From Myxococcales bacterium (GTDB lineage: Bacteria > Myxococcota > Myxococcia > Myxococcales > Myxococcaceae), in contig PMBV01000482.1 of assembly GCA_003153055.1 (NCBI GenBank), positions 4,727 to 29,003 of the forward strand: 24,277 nucleotides of DNA, given 5' to 3'. The position numbers and the translations under genes are program-made. Positions 6,617-17,443 of this stretch are shown piece by piece (the first letter of the stretch is position 1; every line of letters starts with the position of its first letter). The notes under the pieces are model-generated. The model made no database searches and was not told where the DNA came from. It saw only the letters and a program-made list of their open reading frames with translations.

Positions 6617-8227
6617 ATGAAGAACCAGCCAACCTCTCCGAAGTACGCCACGGGGCACGAGGAGCTGATGGCCATCGCCACGGCGCTCCAGCTCTCGGTG
6701 GAGTTCCCTCCCGCGGTCATCGCCGAAGCCGAGGCCTGGGTGAAAGCGCCCCAGGTCGAGGACCCCTCGCTCTCCGACTTCACCACGGTGCCCTTCGTCA
6801 CCATCGACGGCCCCCACTCCAAGGACCTCGACCAGGCCATTCACGTGGCGCAGACGAACGAGGGCTACCTGGTGGAGTACGCCATCGCCGACGCGGCGTT
6901 CTACGTGCGGCCCGGCTCGGCCCTCTTCGCCGAGGCGATGCGCCGTGGGGCCAGCTACTACTTCCCCGGCTTCTCGGTGCCGATGCTCCCTCGCTCTCTG
7001 TCCGAGGGCGTCATCTCGCTCAACGCCGATGGCGTGCGTCGGGCCCTCGTCTTTCACCACCGCCTCGACAGCCAAGGGCAGCTCCAGGGCACCACGCTGC
7101 ACCGCGCCCGGGTGCGGTCTCGGGCGAGGTTGAGCTTCGCCGCCGTGCAAGCCCTCGTCGACCACCCAGAATCGAGCCCGCTCAAGGGGGCCGAGTTCGA
7201 GCGGAGCTTGGCGCTGCTCCGCGAGGTCGGGCGCAAACGCATGGCCATCGCCGCGAGCCGCGGGCTGGTGCGCTACCGCCGAGAAGAGGTGCAGGTCGAG
7301 CTCGACGGGCGAGGCCTCTCCTTCGCGGTGATGGAGGTGGTGCGCGACGAGGTCGAGCTGTGGAACGAGCAGATCTCCCTCCTGTGCAACGCCGAGGGAG
7401 GCCGCCTGTTGCGCGACCACCCGAGCCCCTCGGTGCAGCCCATCTACCGGGTGCACGCCGGCCCAGACCCCTTGCGCCTCGAGAGCCTCGCGCGGCTGAC
7501 CGAGCGGGTGGCGGCCGTGCATGGGCTGCCTGCGAAGCCCTGGGTGTGGAGCCCCGCGACGACGGCGCTGGCCGACTACCTCGGAGCCCTGCCCTCGACT
7601 CACAGCACCCTCACCCTCGAAGGCCGGCTGGCCCGGGCGCTGTCAAGACAGGCGGTGATGGTCAGTCTGCGCTCCGAGTACTCCACCGAGCCGGGGCCCC
7701 ACGTCGGGGTCGGCGCCGAACCCTACGCGCGCTTCTCGGCCCCGATGCGCGAGATGGTAGGCGTATTCCTCCACAAGGAAGCCATCGAGCTTCTGACGGG
7801 GGCACACCCGCCACCCGAGGAAGACGAGGTGCTGCGGGCCGAGGTGGTGCGGGTCGCCAACCGGGCGCGCGAGCTCCAGCGCAAAGTGCAGGACCTCTCC
7901 AACGAGGTGGTGCTCAACCGGCTCTTCGCGCCTGAGCTGACCAAGGCCCCCAAGGCGCGCACCCGCTTTCGAGGCACCGTCATGGGGCTCGCGGGCACGA
8001 AGGTGCACGTTCGCCTCGATGCGCCGCCGCTCGACGTCAAGCTCCAGCTCTTCGACCTGGCGCCGTTCTTCAAGGGCGCCTGGCTCGAGGTCGCCGAGGA
8101 AGGCGCCGTGCTGCGCGCCAAGGGCACCACCGAGCCGCTCCTCAAGCTCGCCGACTCGCTCGAGCTCACGGTGCACAAGCGTGACGAGGCCAACCGGCGG
8201 TGGATCTTCGCCCTCCCGAGGAGCTGA
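6617..8227 (+). CDS. RNB-domain protein (RNase II/R-like) with altered catalytic residue
   Basis: 536 aa from ATG 6617. ATG 6668, preceded by GAGGAG, is a possible shorter start. The RNB domain spans about residues 58-395. VTIDGPHSKDLDQAI (61-75) is the catalytic acidic motif, LPRSLSEGVISLNADGVRRA (124-143) matches the conserved LPxxLSxxxxSLNxxxxR segment, and YRVHAGPDPLRLE (277-289) and ARFSAPMRE (371-379) match later conserved blocks. An OB/S1-like segment follows at about 445-530. Known relatives degrade RNA 3' to 5' with four Asp coordinating metal. Here the positions are D64, D70, D72 and Q73, so the fourth is Gln. The N-terminal cold-shock domains of RNase II/R are absent or reduced to about 57 residues. 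It may be a divergent exoribonuclease or an RNA-binding paralogue with weakened activity. Confidence 0.85.
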   Translation: MKNQPTSPKYATGHEELMAIATALQLSVEFPPAVIAEAEAWVKAPQVEDPSLSDFTTVPFVTIDGPHSKDLDQAIHVAQTNEGYLVEYAIADAAFYVRPGSALFAEAMRRGASYYFPGFSVPMLPRSLSEGVISLNADGVRRALVFHHRLDSQGQLQGTTLHRARVRSRARLSFAAVQALVDHPESSPLKGAEFERSLALLREVGRKRMAIAASRGLVRYRREEVQVELDGRGLSFAVMEVVRDEVELWNEQISLLCNAEGGRLLRDHPSPSVQPIYRVHAGPDPLRLESLARLTERVAAVHGLPAKPWVWSPATTALADYLGALPSTHSTLTLEGRLARALSRQAVMVSLRSEYSTEPGPHVGVGAEPYARFSAPMREMVGVFLHKEAIELLTGAHPPPEEDEVLRAEVVRVANRARELQRKVQDLSNEVVLNRLFAPELTKAPKARTRFRGTVMGLAGTKVHVRLDAPPLDVKLQLFDLAPFFKGAWLEVAEEGAVLRAKGTTEPLLKLADSLELTVHKRDEANRRWIFALPRS

Positions 8228-8309
8228 AGAACCTCTCTCGAGCCGCGGGCGGTCATCGACGCGCTCAAGGCTGAGCGTGCGAAGCGGAGGGTGCGGAGCG
8301 GCTCCGGTC

Positions 8310-10137
<1,828 letters not shown>

Positions 10138-10576
10138 GGCGTAGGCAGCGACGAGCATGCCTTGGCCAAGCGCGGCACCAGAGTCGTCGCGCGCCTTCGG
10201 GGCCGCGAAGTCGCAGCCGACGGCGACCGTGCGCATCGTGCGGTGCGGATAGGGAGCCTTGAGGAGCGTCATCATCAACGAGACCGCGGCGCGCTTCACG
10301 ATCGCGGCCACGCTGTCACCCTCGATGACCGTGCACCCGAGCAGGAGCCGGTCACTCCGGGCCTGAAGGAAGGCCGCGATGGACCGGCGCGTCGCCGTCG
10401 ACGGGACTCGCACCGGCTCTCCGACGATGACGATGAGCACGATGCCCTGGGGGTGCCGGGCGAGCGTGCGAGTGATGATCTCGAACGAGGGCTCCAAGGA
10501 CTCGTCGGGCATGTCCGTTCGGAAGTCGAGGAAGACGACGTTGCCGACGCGGCCCTGCGCCCACCCCGGGCCCCGG

Positions 10577-11806
10577 TCACCGCGATCGAGCGTGCTCGTC
10601 ATTCTTGAAACCCCCAGGGTGCTGCCACTCGAAAACATAGCCGCGAGGGCCTGGTCGCGCAGCGCTGGCTTCGAGTCGTTCGACGAGCTCGAGGAAACGA
10701 AGGCCTGACTCCTCCAGGGTAGACCGAGCGACCCCTCGAGCCGCGAGCGCGTCGAAGAGCACGGGGAGGTCCGCCACGCTCGGGAGACCTCGAGGACAGC
10801 CACCACCTGGGCCAGCGCGGTCGATGACGCTGTTGAAGTCGCTGCCCAGCACGACGTGCGTCTCCCCCACGAGGTGCGCAAAGTGGAGCCATCGGCTCAC
10901 GACTTCATCGCAGGTGCCCTCGACGAAGCCCTCGAAGCGCTCGTCGTTCGGCGTCGGCACGAGGCGAGCCTCTCGGTAGACGCCAATGCCGACGAGGCCA
11001 CCCAAGTGGGCCAGCCGCAGCGCGTTCTCGTCGTCGAGGGTGTGGGGTCGGTCGAAGTCAGCGCCCACATGCGAGGCGATGGCCGGCGCGCCGAGGGGCT
11101 CGAGCACATCGAGCACGTCACGCACCGCGCGGGGGCTGGCATGCTCGACGTCCACCACCATGCCGAGCTCCACCATCCGCCGGACGGCCGCGCGACCGAG
11201 CTCGGTGAGACCAAAGGAGGCCCCGTTGGTGATGTGTCCCAGCGAGCCGAGCTGGTCATCGGCCGCGTCGGCCAGCGCGTTGTCGAAGAAGTGCACCAGC
11301 CCGACGACGCGTACGCCCGCCGCGTACAGCCGCTCCACGTCCTCAAGGCGCGCGATGGAGGCGGCACCCTCGATGCCGGGGAAGAGCGCGATGCTCCCCG
11401 CGGCCAGTGCCCGTCGTGCCTCGGCTGCCGAGCGCACCACGGTGAGGCCCGCGTGTGCCTCGGCGTACGCCCGGAGCTTCTTGAGCTGCCGCTCGACCTC
11501 CTCGAACTCGGGCCGGCCGGGCGGAGGCCAGATGGTGGCGACCACCACCTTCACTCCCGCGGCCCGGAGTGCCGACACCGACAGCTGATTGCCCAGACGG
11601 TCATGGGGGTCGTCGGTGAGGGGCGAGTCGGTGCCACCGCGAGCCAGCCCCAGGGTGGACGCCATGGTGACGTGCGCGTGCAGGTCGCACACGGCGGCCT
11701 GGGGACTCGGTCCCGACACTGTGGCGAGCCCGGTCGTCGAGTGGGCGCAGCCGGCGAGGGCGAGGGCGAGGCCCCACCCGAAGCGCGCTCGTCGACGGTT
11801 CGTCAT
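10577..11806 (-). CDS. Membrane dipeptidase-like lipoprotein (peptidase family M19)
   Basis: 409 aa, ATG 11804-11806. The basic N-terminus MTNRRRAR, a hydrophobic core and lipobox LAGC place the lipidated Cys at residue 20. The M19 zinc ligands are all visible: D41 and H43 (DLHAH), E146 (GIEGA), H222 (DVEHASP), H246 (SHVGA) and the catalytic-site D323 (GSDFNS). Characterised members are binuclear-zinc enzymes that cleave dipeptides, including D-amino-acid-containing ones, and may act on peptidoglycan-derived dipeptides in the periplasm. The length is normal for the family. The gene overlaps the following 168-aa gene by 26 bases. It is divergent from the VWA lipoprotein gene, with 133 bases between starts that hold repeat copy B. 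No clear ribosome binding site is visible. Confidence 0.9.
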   Translation of the reverse strand: MTNRRRARFGWGLALALAGCAHSTTGLATVSGPSPQAAVCDLHAHVTMASTLGLARGGTDSPLTDDPHDRLGNQLSVSALRAAGVKVVVATIWPPPGRPEFEEVERQLKKLRAYAEAHAGLTVVRSAAEARRALAAGSIALFPGIEGAASIARLEDVERLYAAGVRVVGLVHFFDNALADAADDQLGSLGHITNGASFGLTELGRAAVRRMVELGMVVDVEHASPRAVRDVLDVLEPLGAPAIASHVGADFDRPHTLDDENALRLAHLGGLVGIGVYREARLVPTPNDERFEGFVEGTCDEVVSRWLHFAHLVGETHVVLGSDFNSVIDRAGPGGGCPRGLPSVADLPVLFDALAARGVARSTLEESGLRFLELVERLEASAARPGPRGYVFEWQHPGGFKNDEHARSR

Positions 11807-11849
11807 CGGCGCGACTGGTACCAGCAGCCACCCGCGATGAACAGTGCAT

Positions 11850-11917
11850 CGGGGGTGGAATCGAACCCGGCCGAAACTCTACGAGGGCCGAGAAGTCGCC
11901 ACCTTCGGGGCCGCTCC
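11850..11917 (-). repeat. Imperfect direct repeat, copy B (tRNA T-arm-like core)
   Basis: This is the second copy of the repeat at 10071-10137, in the same orientation and on the other side of the dipeptidase/168-aa operon. On the minus strand it reads a short codon run ending in TAG (AAPKVATSRPS-stop), then CGGGTTCGATTCC and ACCCCC. The T-arm-like core is clear, but the stem bases do not pair as a T-stem and no acceptor, D- or anticodon arm is found. It is read as a relic of a duplicated gene end or an attachment-like site, not a tRNA. Confidence 0.6.
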
Positions 11918-11939
11918 AGCAGGCTATGGTGTGCGCCCC

Positions 11940-12935
11940 ATGGTCCCGCAGACAAGGCTGTTGCTCGCGTCGTCGTTGCTCACCGTCTCATGTGCCGGGC
12001 TGCGGCCTCGCCTGGTCGACGCGAGCGTACAGAAGCCATCGAACGTCGCGGTGTACTTCGCGGTCGACACCCGCGACGGCGAGCCTGTGCCAGGGCTGAC
12101 CGCCGAGCAGTTCCACATCTACGAAGATGAGAAGCTGGTCTCGAAGTTCGAATCGAAGCAGACCATCCTCAACCCCGAGGTCGCGGCGATTCACTACCTC
12201 CTGCTGCTCGTCGACCTGTCCGCTTCGGTGACCGAATCAGGGGCTGGAGCGGCTCTGGAGGAGGCCGTCGGGCGCTTCACCACGCGAGTGGGCCAGTATC
12301 AGCAGACAGCGATCTACGGCTTCGATGGCCGGCCGGAGCTCATCCCCATTCGCGGATTCTCGCCGGGGAAGGCAGGGGCGGCGGGGCTTGGGTCGATCAA
12401 ACCTCGCGACCCTTCGACCAACCTCAATGGCGCGGTCACCGAGGCCATCAAGGTGCTCGAGAAGCAGCTCGACCGTTCGCCGGTGCCGCTTCGCTTCGCG
12501 ACGCTGGTGGTGTTCACCGACGGCACTGACCAGGCGCATCGCGTGTCGGCCTCGGACCTCCACGCCACCCTCGCCCGCGCCAAGCTCGAGGTGTTCGTCA
12601 TCGGCGTCGGGGCCGAGATTGACGAGCAAGAGCTCCGCGAGCTCGGCCGCAGCGGCGCGGCCCTCAACCGCGACCCAGGCTCGCTCGGCGCGACCTTCGA
12701 CCAGGTGGCCGAGCGGGTCGAGGGGTACTCGAAGCGGTTCTACTTGCTCTCCTATTGCAGTCCAGCGCGGGCCGGCGTTCACGAGCTGCGCATCGAGCCC
12801 TTCACCCCCGACGGCAAGGCCGGTTCCCTCCGGTACCAGTTCAACGCTGACGGGTTCGGGCCTGACTGTGACCCCAACCGCAAGCCGGCGTTCGACGTGC
12901 GGCATCCACGGATGGGTGTCGAGCCGACGCGATGA
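11940..12935 (+). CDS. von Willebrand factor A-domain lipoprotein
   Basis: 331 aa from ATG 11940. The start is chosen because the signal peptide begins there (MVPQTRLLLASSLLTVSCAG, putative lipidated C18). The frame is open further upstream only through repeat copy B. Residues 36-80 (AVYFAVDTRDGEPVPGLTAEQFHIYEDEK) resemble the short beta domain that precedes VWA in VWFA-related proteins. The VWA domain occupies about 85-265 with a complete metal-ion-dependent adhesion site: D92-x-S94-x-S96, T160 and D194 (FTDGTD). Such domains bind protein partners through a metal ion. Its stop overlaps the start of the GT39 gene (ATGA), so the two are translationally coupled. Anchoring at the outer face of a membrane is inferred. 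The partner is unknown. Confidence 0.88.
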   Translation: MVPQTRLLLASSLLTVSCAGLRPRLVDASVQKPSNVAVYFAVDTRDGEPVPGLTAEQFHIYEDEKLVSKFESKQTILNPEVAAIHYLLLLVDLSASVTESGAGAALEEAVGRFTTRVGQYQQTAIYGFDGRPELIPIRGFSPGKAGAAGLGSIKPRDPSTNLNGAVTEAIKVLEKQLDRSPVPLRFATLVVFTDGTDQAHRVSASDLHATLARAKLEVFVIGVGAEIDEQELRELGRSGAALNRDPGSLGATFDQVAERVEGYSKRFYLLSYCSPARAGVHELRIEPFTPDGKAGSLRYQFNADGFGPDCDPNRKPAFDVRHPRMGVEPTR

Positions 12936-14464
12936 GCGGCTCCTACCGGGGATCGACAATCCACGGTTGCGGGCGAACGCTCGCGGTGGTCCTGGGTACC
13001 GCGGTGATCGCGGCCGAGCTCGTCTTCGGTCTCAACTACCCGCTGTTTCGCGACGAGTTCTACTTCCTGGCCTGCGCCAATCACCCCGCGGCGAGCTACG
13101 TCGACCACCCGCCCCTCTCCATCTGGATCCTCCTTGGTTGGCAGCAGCTGTTCGGCGACTCGCAGCTGGCGGTGCGCTTCCTCCCCGCGGTGTCGGGAGG
13201 CGTCTTGGTGCTGCTCACCGCTCGACTCGCTCGTGAGCTGGGAGGCGGAGTGCTGGCCCAGCGCGTCGCCGCGCTCCTCGCCGCGCTCGCTCCGGCCTGG
13301 CTGGGGACCAACGGCCTCTACTCGATGAACACGTGGGACCTGCTGGCCTGGGCCACGGCCTCGCTCCTCGTGGCCCGCTTGCTCGCCGGAGGGGCTCCCC
13401 GTCTGTGGATACTTCTGGGCCTGGTGGCGGGGCTCGGGCTGCTCAACAAGTGGTCGCTCCTCTTCTTTCTGGCCGGGCTCGGGGTCGCGCTCCTCGCCAC
13501 GGCGCCGCTGAGGCGACAGCTCCGCCAGAAGGAGCCGTGGATCGGCCTGGGGGTGATGGTGCTCGTGAACGTTCCGCAGCTCGCCTGGCAATTCGCCCAC
13601 GGCTGGCCGACCCTGGAGTTCATCCACAACGCTACCCAATACAAGAACGCGGCGCTGTCACCTGCGGAGCTCATCCTGGGGCAGCTGTTTGAAATGGGGC
13701 CGGCGAGCGCGCCGTTCTGGCTGGCGGGGCTCGGCTGGCTGCTCTTCGCCCGAGGAGGCACGTTCCGGGCGCTGGGCCTCGTCTACATGGTGGCGCTCGT
13801 CATCATCGCCACCCAGCACGGCAAGACGTACTACCTCGTGCCGGCCTATGCGCCGCTCCTCGCCGCTGGGGGCGTGGCGCTCGAGGCCGTGCCTCGACGA
13901 TGGGCACGGCTCGCCGCCGTGGCGCTGCTGGTCGTGCTCGGGCTCCCCATCACACCGTTCGCCATTCCGGTGCTCCCGGTGGAGCGCTTTGTCCAGTACT
14001 CCGAGGCCCTGGGTGTGAAGCCCATCGCGATGGAGCGGAGCGCGTTGGGCGCCCTGCCCCAGCACTTCGCGGATCGCTTTGGGTGGACCGAGCTCACCCA
14101 GGCGGTGGCCGAGGCGTACCGAGCGCTGAGCCCCGAGGACCAGCGGCGCGTGGTCCTGGTGGCCGACAATTACGGCGAGGCGGCGGCCCTCGACTACTAC
14201 GGGCGCCGCGAAGGTTTGCCCGCCGCCATCTGCCAGCACAACAGCTACTATCTGTGGGGCCCCGGTCGCGAGCGGGTCGACCTGGCCCTCATCGTCGGCA
14301 TGCCCGCGGAGGGGCTGCGCGAAGCCTGGCGCGAGTGCCAGCCGGTCGGGCAACTTCGCGCGCCCTGGGCGATGCCCTACGAACGGCGCAACCCGATACT
14401 CCTGTGCCGCGACCTGCTGCTCCCGCTCGACGAGGCCTGGCGACGCGGGCGGCACTTCATCTGA
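12932..14464 (+). CDS. GT39/ArnT-like integral membrane glycosyltransferase
   Basis: 510 aa, ATG in a 4-base overlap with the preceding VWA gene. The first membrane helix (about 17-36) is followed by a periplasmic loop with RDEFYFLACAN (40-50). Its Asp-Glu pair corresponds to the catalytic acidic residues of the PMT/ArnT (GT39/GT83) fold. YVDHPPLSIWI (56-66) is the second conserved loop motif. About ten further hydrophobic helices and a soluble C-terminal portion (about 355-510) complete the usual GT-C architecture. Family members transfer a sugar from a polyprenyl-phosphate donor to a lipid or protein. Coupling to a VWA lipoprotein might mean the lipoprotein is a substrate or partner, which is inference only. 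The acceptor is unknown. Confidence 0.88.
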   Translation: MSGSYRGSTIHGCGRTLAVVLGTAVIAAELVFGLNYPLFRDEFYFLACANHPAASYVDHPPLSIWILLGWQQLFGDSQLAVRFLPAVSGGVLVLLTARLARELGGGVLAQRVAALLAALAPAWLGTNGLYSMNTWDLLAWATASLLVARLLAGGAPRLWILLGLVAGLGLLNKWSLLFFLAGLGVALLATAPLRRQLRQKEPWIGLGVMVLVNVPQLAWQFAHGWPTLEFIHNATQYKNAALSPAELILGQLFEMGPASAPFWLAGLGWLLFARGGTFRALGLVYMVALVIIATQHGKTYYLVPAYAPLLAAGGVALEAVPRRWARLAAVALLVVLGLPITPFAIPVLPVERFVQYSEALGVKPIAMERSALGALPQHFADRFGWTELTQAVAEAYRALSPEDQRRVVLVADNYGEAAALDYYGRREGLPAAICQHNSYYLWGPGRERVDLALIVGMPAEGLREAWRECQPVGQLRAPWAMPYERRNPILLCRDLLLPLDEAWRRGRHFI

Positions 14465-14497
14465 GCCCTCCTTCTTGCTCTGGCGAAGCTCCTCAAG

Positions 14498-15031
14498 CTA
14501 CCTCTTGACTGCAATCGTCGATGTTCCGCTGGATGTCTGTTCGAAATCGACCACTTCGAATGCGACGTATTTCCCTTGATCGGTCTTCACCACGAAAGCG
14601 TCACCTTTCGTGACATCGCTCGAGGTGATGACGGGGCCGGCACTGTACAGGGCTCGAATCTCCTCCGCCGTGGAGAGGGAAGTGAATTTCGTCCCCGCGA
14701 CCTTCACGAAATCGGTGGCCGCGGCCGTGTCCCAGCCGACGTAGACGCTGACGCCGCTCGAGTCTCTCGCATACACCGGAGTGGTGACCCTCATCGCGCT
14801 CTTCGCGCCCGAGTAGCTGATGATGATGTCCACTCCCGAGCCGCTCTTGATGGCCTCGACGGACTTCACTCCTTGCAGCGACGCTGCGTCGAGATCCACC
14901 GACGGCCCAAGAGTTGGATGGAGAAGCGAGCCGAGGGTCACGTTCAAGGTCGTTACAGGCGTTCCTGAACCACCACAACCCATGATCGCCACCACCGCCA
15001 CTGCGCAAACAAGTACAGACACTCTCCTCAT
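14498..15031 (-). CDS. Small lipoprotein of unknown function
   Basis: 177 aa. ATG 15029-15031 is chosen over upstream possibilities because GGAGAG lies 7 bases before it and it gives a clean lipoprotein signal (MRRVSVLVCAVAVVAIMGCG, lipobox IMGC, Cys 19). The mature part is rich in Val, Ser and Thr and looks beta-rich (GVDIIISYSGAKSAMRVTTPV, GVSVYVGWDTAAATDFVKV, DAFVVKTDQGKYVAFEVVDF). No known motif is recognised. The coding DNA is less G/C-rich than its neighbours (for example the AATG and TTCG stretches near its 3' end), which may point to different ancestry. It converges with the GT39 gene (33 bases apart). No strong hairpin terminator is seen between them. Confidence 0.75.
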   Translation of the reverse strand: MRRVSVLVCAVAVVAIMGCGGSGTPVTTLNVTLGSLLHPTLGPSVDLDAASLQGVKSVEAIKSGSGVDIIISYSGAKSAMRVTTPVYARDSSGVSVYVGWDTAAATDFVKVAGTKFTSLSTAEEIRALYSAGPVITSSDVTKGDAFVVKTDQGKYVAFEVVDFEQTSSGTSTIAVKR

Positions 15032-15285
15032 AATCGTTCTCTCCAATGGACTGGCAAACAGCGAGCACGCCGATGTCTCGGGGTCGACGTGCGCGAACAA
15101 CTCCTTTTGTAGATGCCGGTCAGGTGGGTTTGCGGGTCACATGGAATGATTTTAGAGACACCTCGCCGCTCGAGGAGGTCCGGCGCCGCGCTGCGTCGAA
15201 ACACGGGCACGACCGGCGCGGCCTGGCTGGGGTACGCGAAACCCAGGCCGGTATCCCTCTCAGCAGTCGCCCACGAGCAAGGGAG

Positions 15286-17199
15286 TCACGGGCCATCCGC
15301 GCGGATCGCCACGACCTGCTTGCTGCTGTGGTGATACATCACGCCCCCGGCGAAGCTGGGCGCGGCCAGGGTCCACGTCTGCCCCAGCGGCCCGAGATCG
15401 CCGTACCCGAGGATGGCGCTCTCGTCGAGCACCTTGGCCGTCGCGTCGATGACGTAGGTTATCCCCAGCGTGGTGCCGAAGTAGATCTTGTTCCCGAGCA
15501 CGATGGGCGCCGGGTAGAACGCGGGAATCGACCAGCCGTCAGTGTGCGAGCGCTGGGCGTCGTCGGCGACGTCGTTCCCCTTCGCGTCCTGGGCCGTCGT
15601 CGTGAGGTCCTTCCCGTAAATCAACTGCTCCGCCGCGCCCGCTGTCCGCTGAACGCCAACCGGAATCTCGAGGTATTCGACCTTGCCGGTCTCGACGTTC
15701 ACGCGCCCCACGCAGTGGGGTGGTCCAGTATGGACACCCCAGCGGTCGTTGTTGTTGGTGACAGTCAGAAACCAGACATACCCATTCGCCACCACGTTCG
15801 AGTGCCAGTCAGGGACCACGTGCAACGTCCCCGAGTACTCCCAGTCGGAGGTATTGGTGAGGTTCACCCCCGACATCGTGATGTATTTCTTGGTAGTGCT
15901 GTCCCACCGGCGGACATCGACCAACTTCGTCAGCGACCAGCCGTGAACCGGCTTGCCGGTCTTGATGTCCAGGACGCTCAGGATCTCGTTCGGCGGCTCG
16001 GCGAACCAGTACGCATACGTGTCGTCCCAGCTCATGTTGTACAGCGCGGTCCCCGAGCCACCGCTGCACTTGGGCGGCTCGGTGGCGCTGCCGCCGGTGC
16101 AGGTCGGCGTTCCCCCGGAGTTGAACTGCCACAGCGACTTGCCCTCGCTGCCCGGCTCCAGGCTGGTCAGGCTGAGCCCGACTGGCTGCTCGGGGACGCC
16201 GTGCGGCCCCCCGCGACCGTGCACGACGGCCGAGGTGCCGTCGGGGAGCTTGCCGATCACGGCCGTGTTGTAGAACGTCGACGCGTCATTGGCCACCCAA
16301 GTCGTCTTCCCGGTCAACTTGTCGATGCCGTGGAGATAATTCCAACCAGGGTGCGGCGAAGAGGGGTCACCGTTGCCCTTGCCGAGCGGCGACAGGATGA
16401 CGACGTCCTTGGCAGTCATGAACGGCTCGTGCTGGCGGTTGGACGGAAACGCCGGGTCCTGGCCGGCGAAGTCGCCCTCCCACACCGGGGCCAGAAAGCC
16501 GGAGGCGTCGGGCGTGCCGTTCACGTCCCAGCACCCCATGTGGCCCGTCGAGTTGAAGAACCAGACGTGCTTCCCGTCGGTGATCGGCGTCCACGACGTC
16601 GCGTCGCTGTACTGGTAGGCCATGCCGCTGACGAGCCCGTTGCCGGTCAGCGGCCTCGTGCGCCACTTGATCGCGCCGGTCTTCCGATCGATGGCGTAGC
16701 CCTCGATGGACAGGCTGGTCTTGCTCCCGGTGAACGGCAGGAACGTCGTCAGGAACAGCAGGTCTCCCGAGACGGCGATCCCGCCCTGGCCCTCGTTGTC
16801 GAGGTCGGTTTGCCAGATGATGTTCTTGTGAGACGCCACGCTCCAGGTCGTGGGCGCGCCATCGACGTTCACCCGGAAGGTCCCATCGGGGCCACCGGCT
16901 TGCGGCCACTCGTCGTTCGTCTTCAAGCCCGAGCCCGCGTCCACCGACGCCGCGCCGCCGCCACCGCCTTCGGCGACACCACCTCCGCCTCCGCTCTCGC
17001 CACCAGCGGTGCCACCGCCTCTGCCCCCCGCGCTCCCGCCCGTACCGCCGCCGGCCCCGCCCCTGCCAGCATCAGCGTGGGTTCCACCGTCCCGGGTCGA
17101 TCCGCCGTCGGGCCTCGTGGGGAACGACGTGCATTGGGTTGCTCCCATGGCCAGTACGAGAATCGTCAGCCCCGGAATCCGACTCGATGTCAGTGTCAT
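15286..17199 (-). CDS. Exported PQQ-propeller-like protein with Gly-rich stalk
   Basis: 637 aa, ATG 17197-17199. The N-terminal signal (MTLTSSRIPGLTILVLAMGA) ends at ATQC (Cys 23). This could be a lipobox, but Gln before Cys is unusual. Residues 30-91 form a low-complexity Gly/Ala/Asp stalk (GGTGGSAGGRGGG type), common in myxobacterial surface proteins. From about 95 onward the sequence has repeated beta-propeller blades of the PQQ/quinoprotein type: WQTDLDNEGQGGIAVSGDLL, YAIDRKTGAIKWRT, GKHVWFFNSTGH, HGIDKLTGKTTWV, LDIKTGKPVHGW. Known relatives include quinoprotein dehydrogenases and structural propellers such as BamB. No dehydrogenase-specific cofactor residues or heme motif (CxxCH) are visible, so an enzymatic role is not supported. 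It is probably a surface or periplasmic binding protein. Confidence 0.8.
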   Translation of the reverse strand: MTLTSSRIPGLTILVLAMGATQCTSFPTRPDGGSTRDGGTHADAGRGGAGGGTGGSAGGRGGGTAGGESGGGGGVAEGGGGGAASVDAGSGLKTNDEWPQAGGPDGTFRVNVDGAPTTWSVASHKNIIWQTDLDNEGQGGIAVSGDLLFLTTFLPFTGSKTSLSIEGYAIDRKTGAIKWRTRPLTGNGLVSGMAYQYSDATSWTPITDGKHVWFFNSTGHMGCWDVNGTPDASGFLAPVWEGDFAGQDPAFPSNRQHEPFMTAKDVVILSPLGKGNGDPSSPHPGWNYLHGIDKLTGKTTWVANDASTFYNTAVIGKLPDGTSAVVHGRGGPHGVPEQPVGLSLTSLEPGSEGKSLWQFNSGGTPTCTGGSATEPPKCSGGSGTALYNMSWDDTYAYWFAEPPNEILSVLDIKTGKPVHGWSLTKLVDVRRWDSTTKKYITMSGVNLTNTSDWEYSGTLHVVPDWHSNVVANGYVWFLTVTNNNDRWGVHTGPPHCVGRVNVETGKVEYLEIPVGVQRTAGAAEQLIYGKDLTTTAQDAKGNDVADDAQRSHTDGWSIPAFYPAPIVLGNKIYFGTTLGITYVIDATAKVLDESAILGYGDLGPLGQTWTLAAPSFAGGVMYHHSSKQVVAIRADGP

Positions 17200-17443
17200 G
17201 CGGTCACGTCGCAGAGGTCAGAGACCATGGTAGAATGGTGGCGCGATTCGCTCGGTCCAAGCGGCCGGCTGTTGCCCAAGCACAGCGTCTTCGCGCGCAT
17301 GAGCGCAGGCGCCGGCGTCACGCGTCGGGCGTCGGGGGCGACCGAGAGGCCCACCATGTGGTGCTTCGGGGTTGCGGGCAGCAGGAGCACTTCGGAGTAG
17401 GATGACCGCTCACGAGGAAGTGGGTCACGCGCGTGGCGGTCGG

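Noticed and set aside
11848..11925. Possible minus-strand tRNA (T-arm-like CGGGTTCGATTCC followed by ACCCCC).
   Set aside because: The bases around the loop do not form a five-pair T-stem, and no acceptor, D- or anticodon arm fits upstream. The upstream part instead resembles the coding end of the 168-aa gene.
12900..12935. Third copy of the T-arm-like core at the 3' end of the VWA gene (codons RMGVEPTR).
   Set aside because: Only scattered bases match the core, well below the 18 of 20 shared by the other two copies.
14465..14497. Intrinsic terminator between the convergent GT39 and lipoprotein genes.
   Set aside because: No stable hairpin followed by a T run is visible in the 33 bases.
15046..17400. 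A 784-aa plus-strand frame opposite the PQQ-like gene.
   Set aside because: It is an Arg/Val/Gly-rich antisense shadow. The minus strand has the signal peptide, stalk and propeller motifs.
17196..17443. Short frames on both strands in the 240-base gap between the PQQ-like and TetR genes.
   Set aside because: The peptides are basic and have no recognisable domain or ribosome binding site. The gap is probably non-coding.
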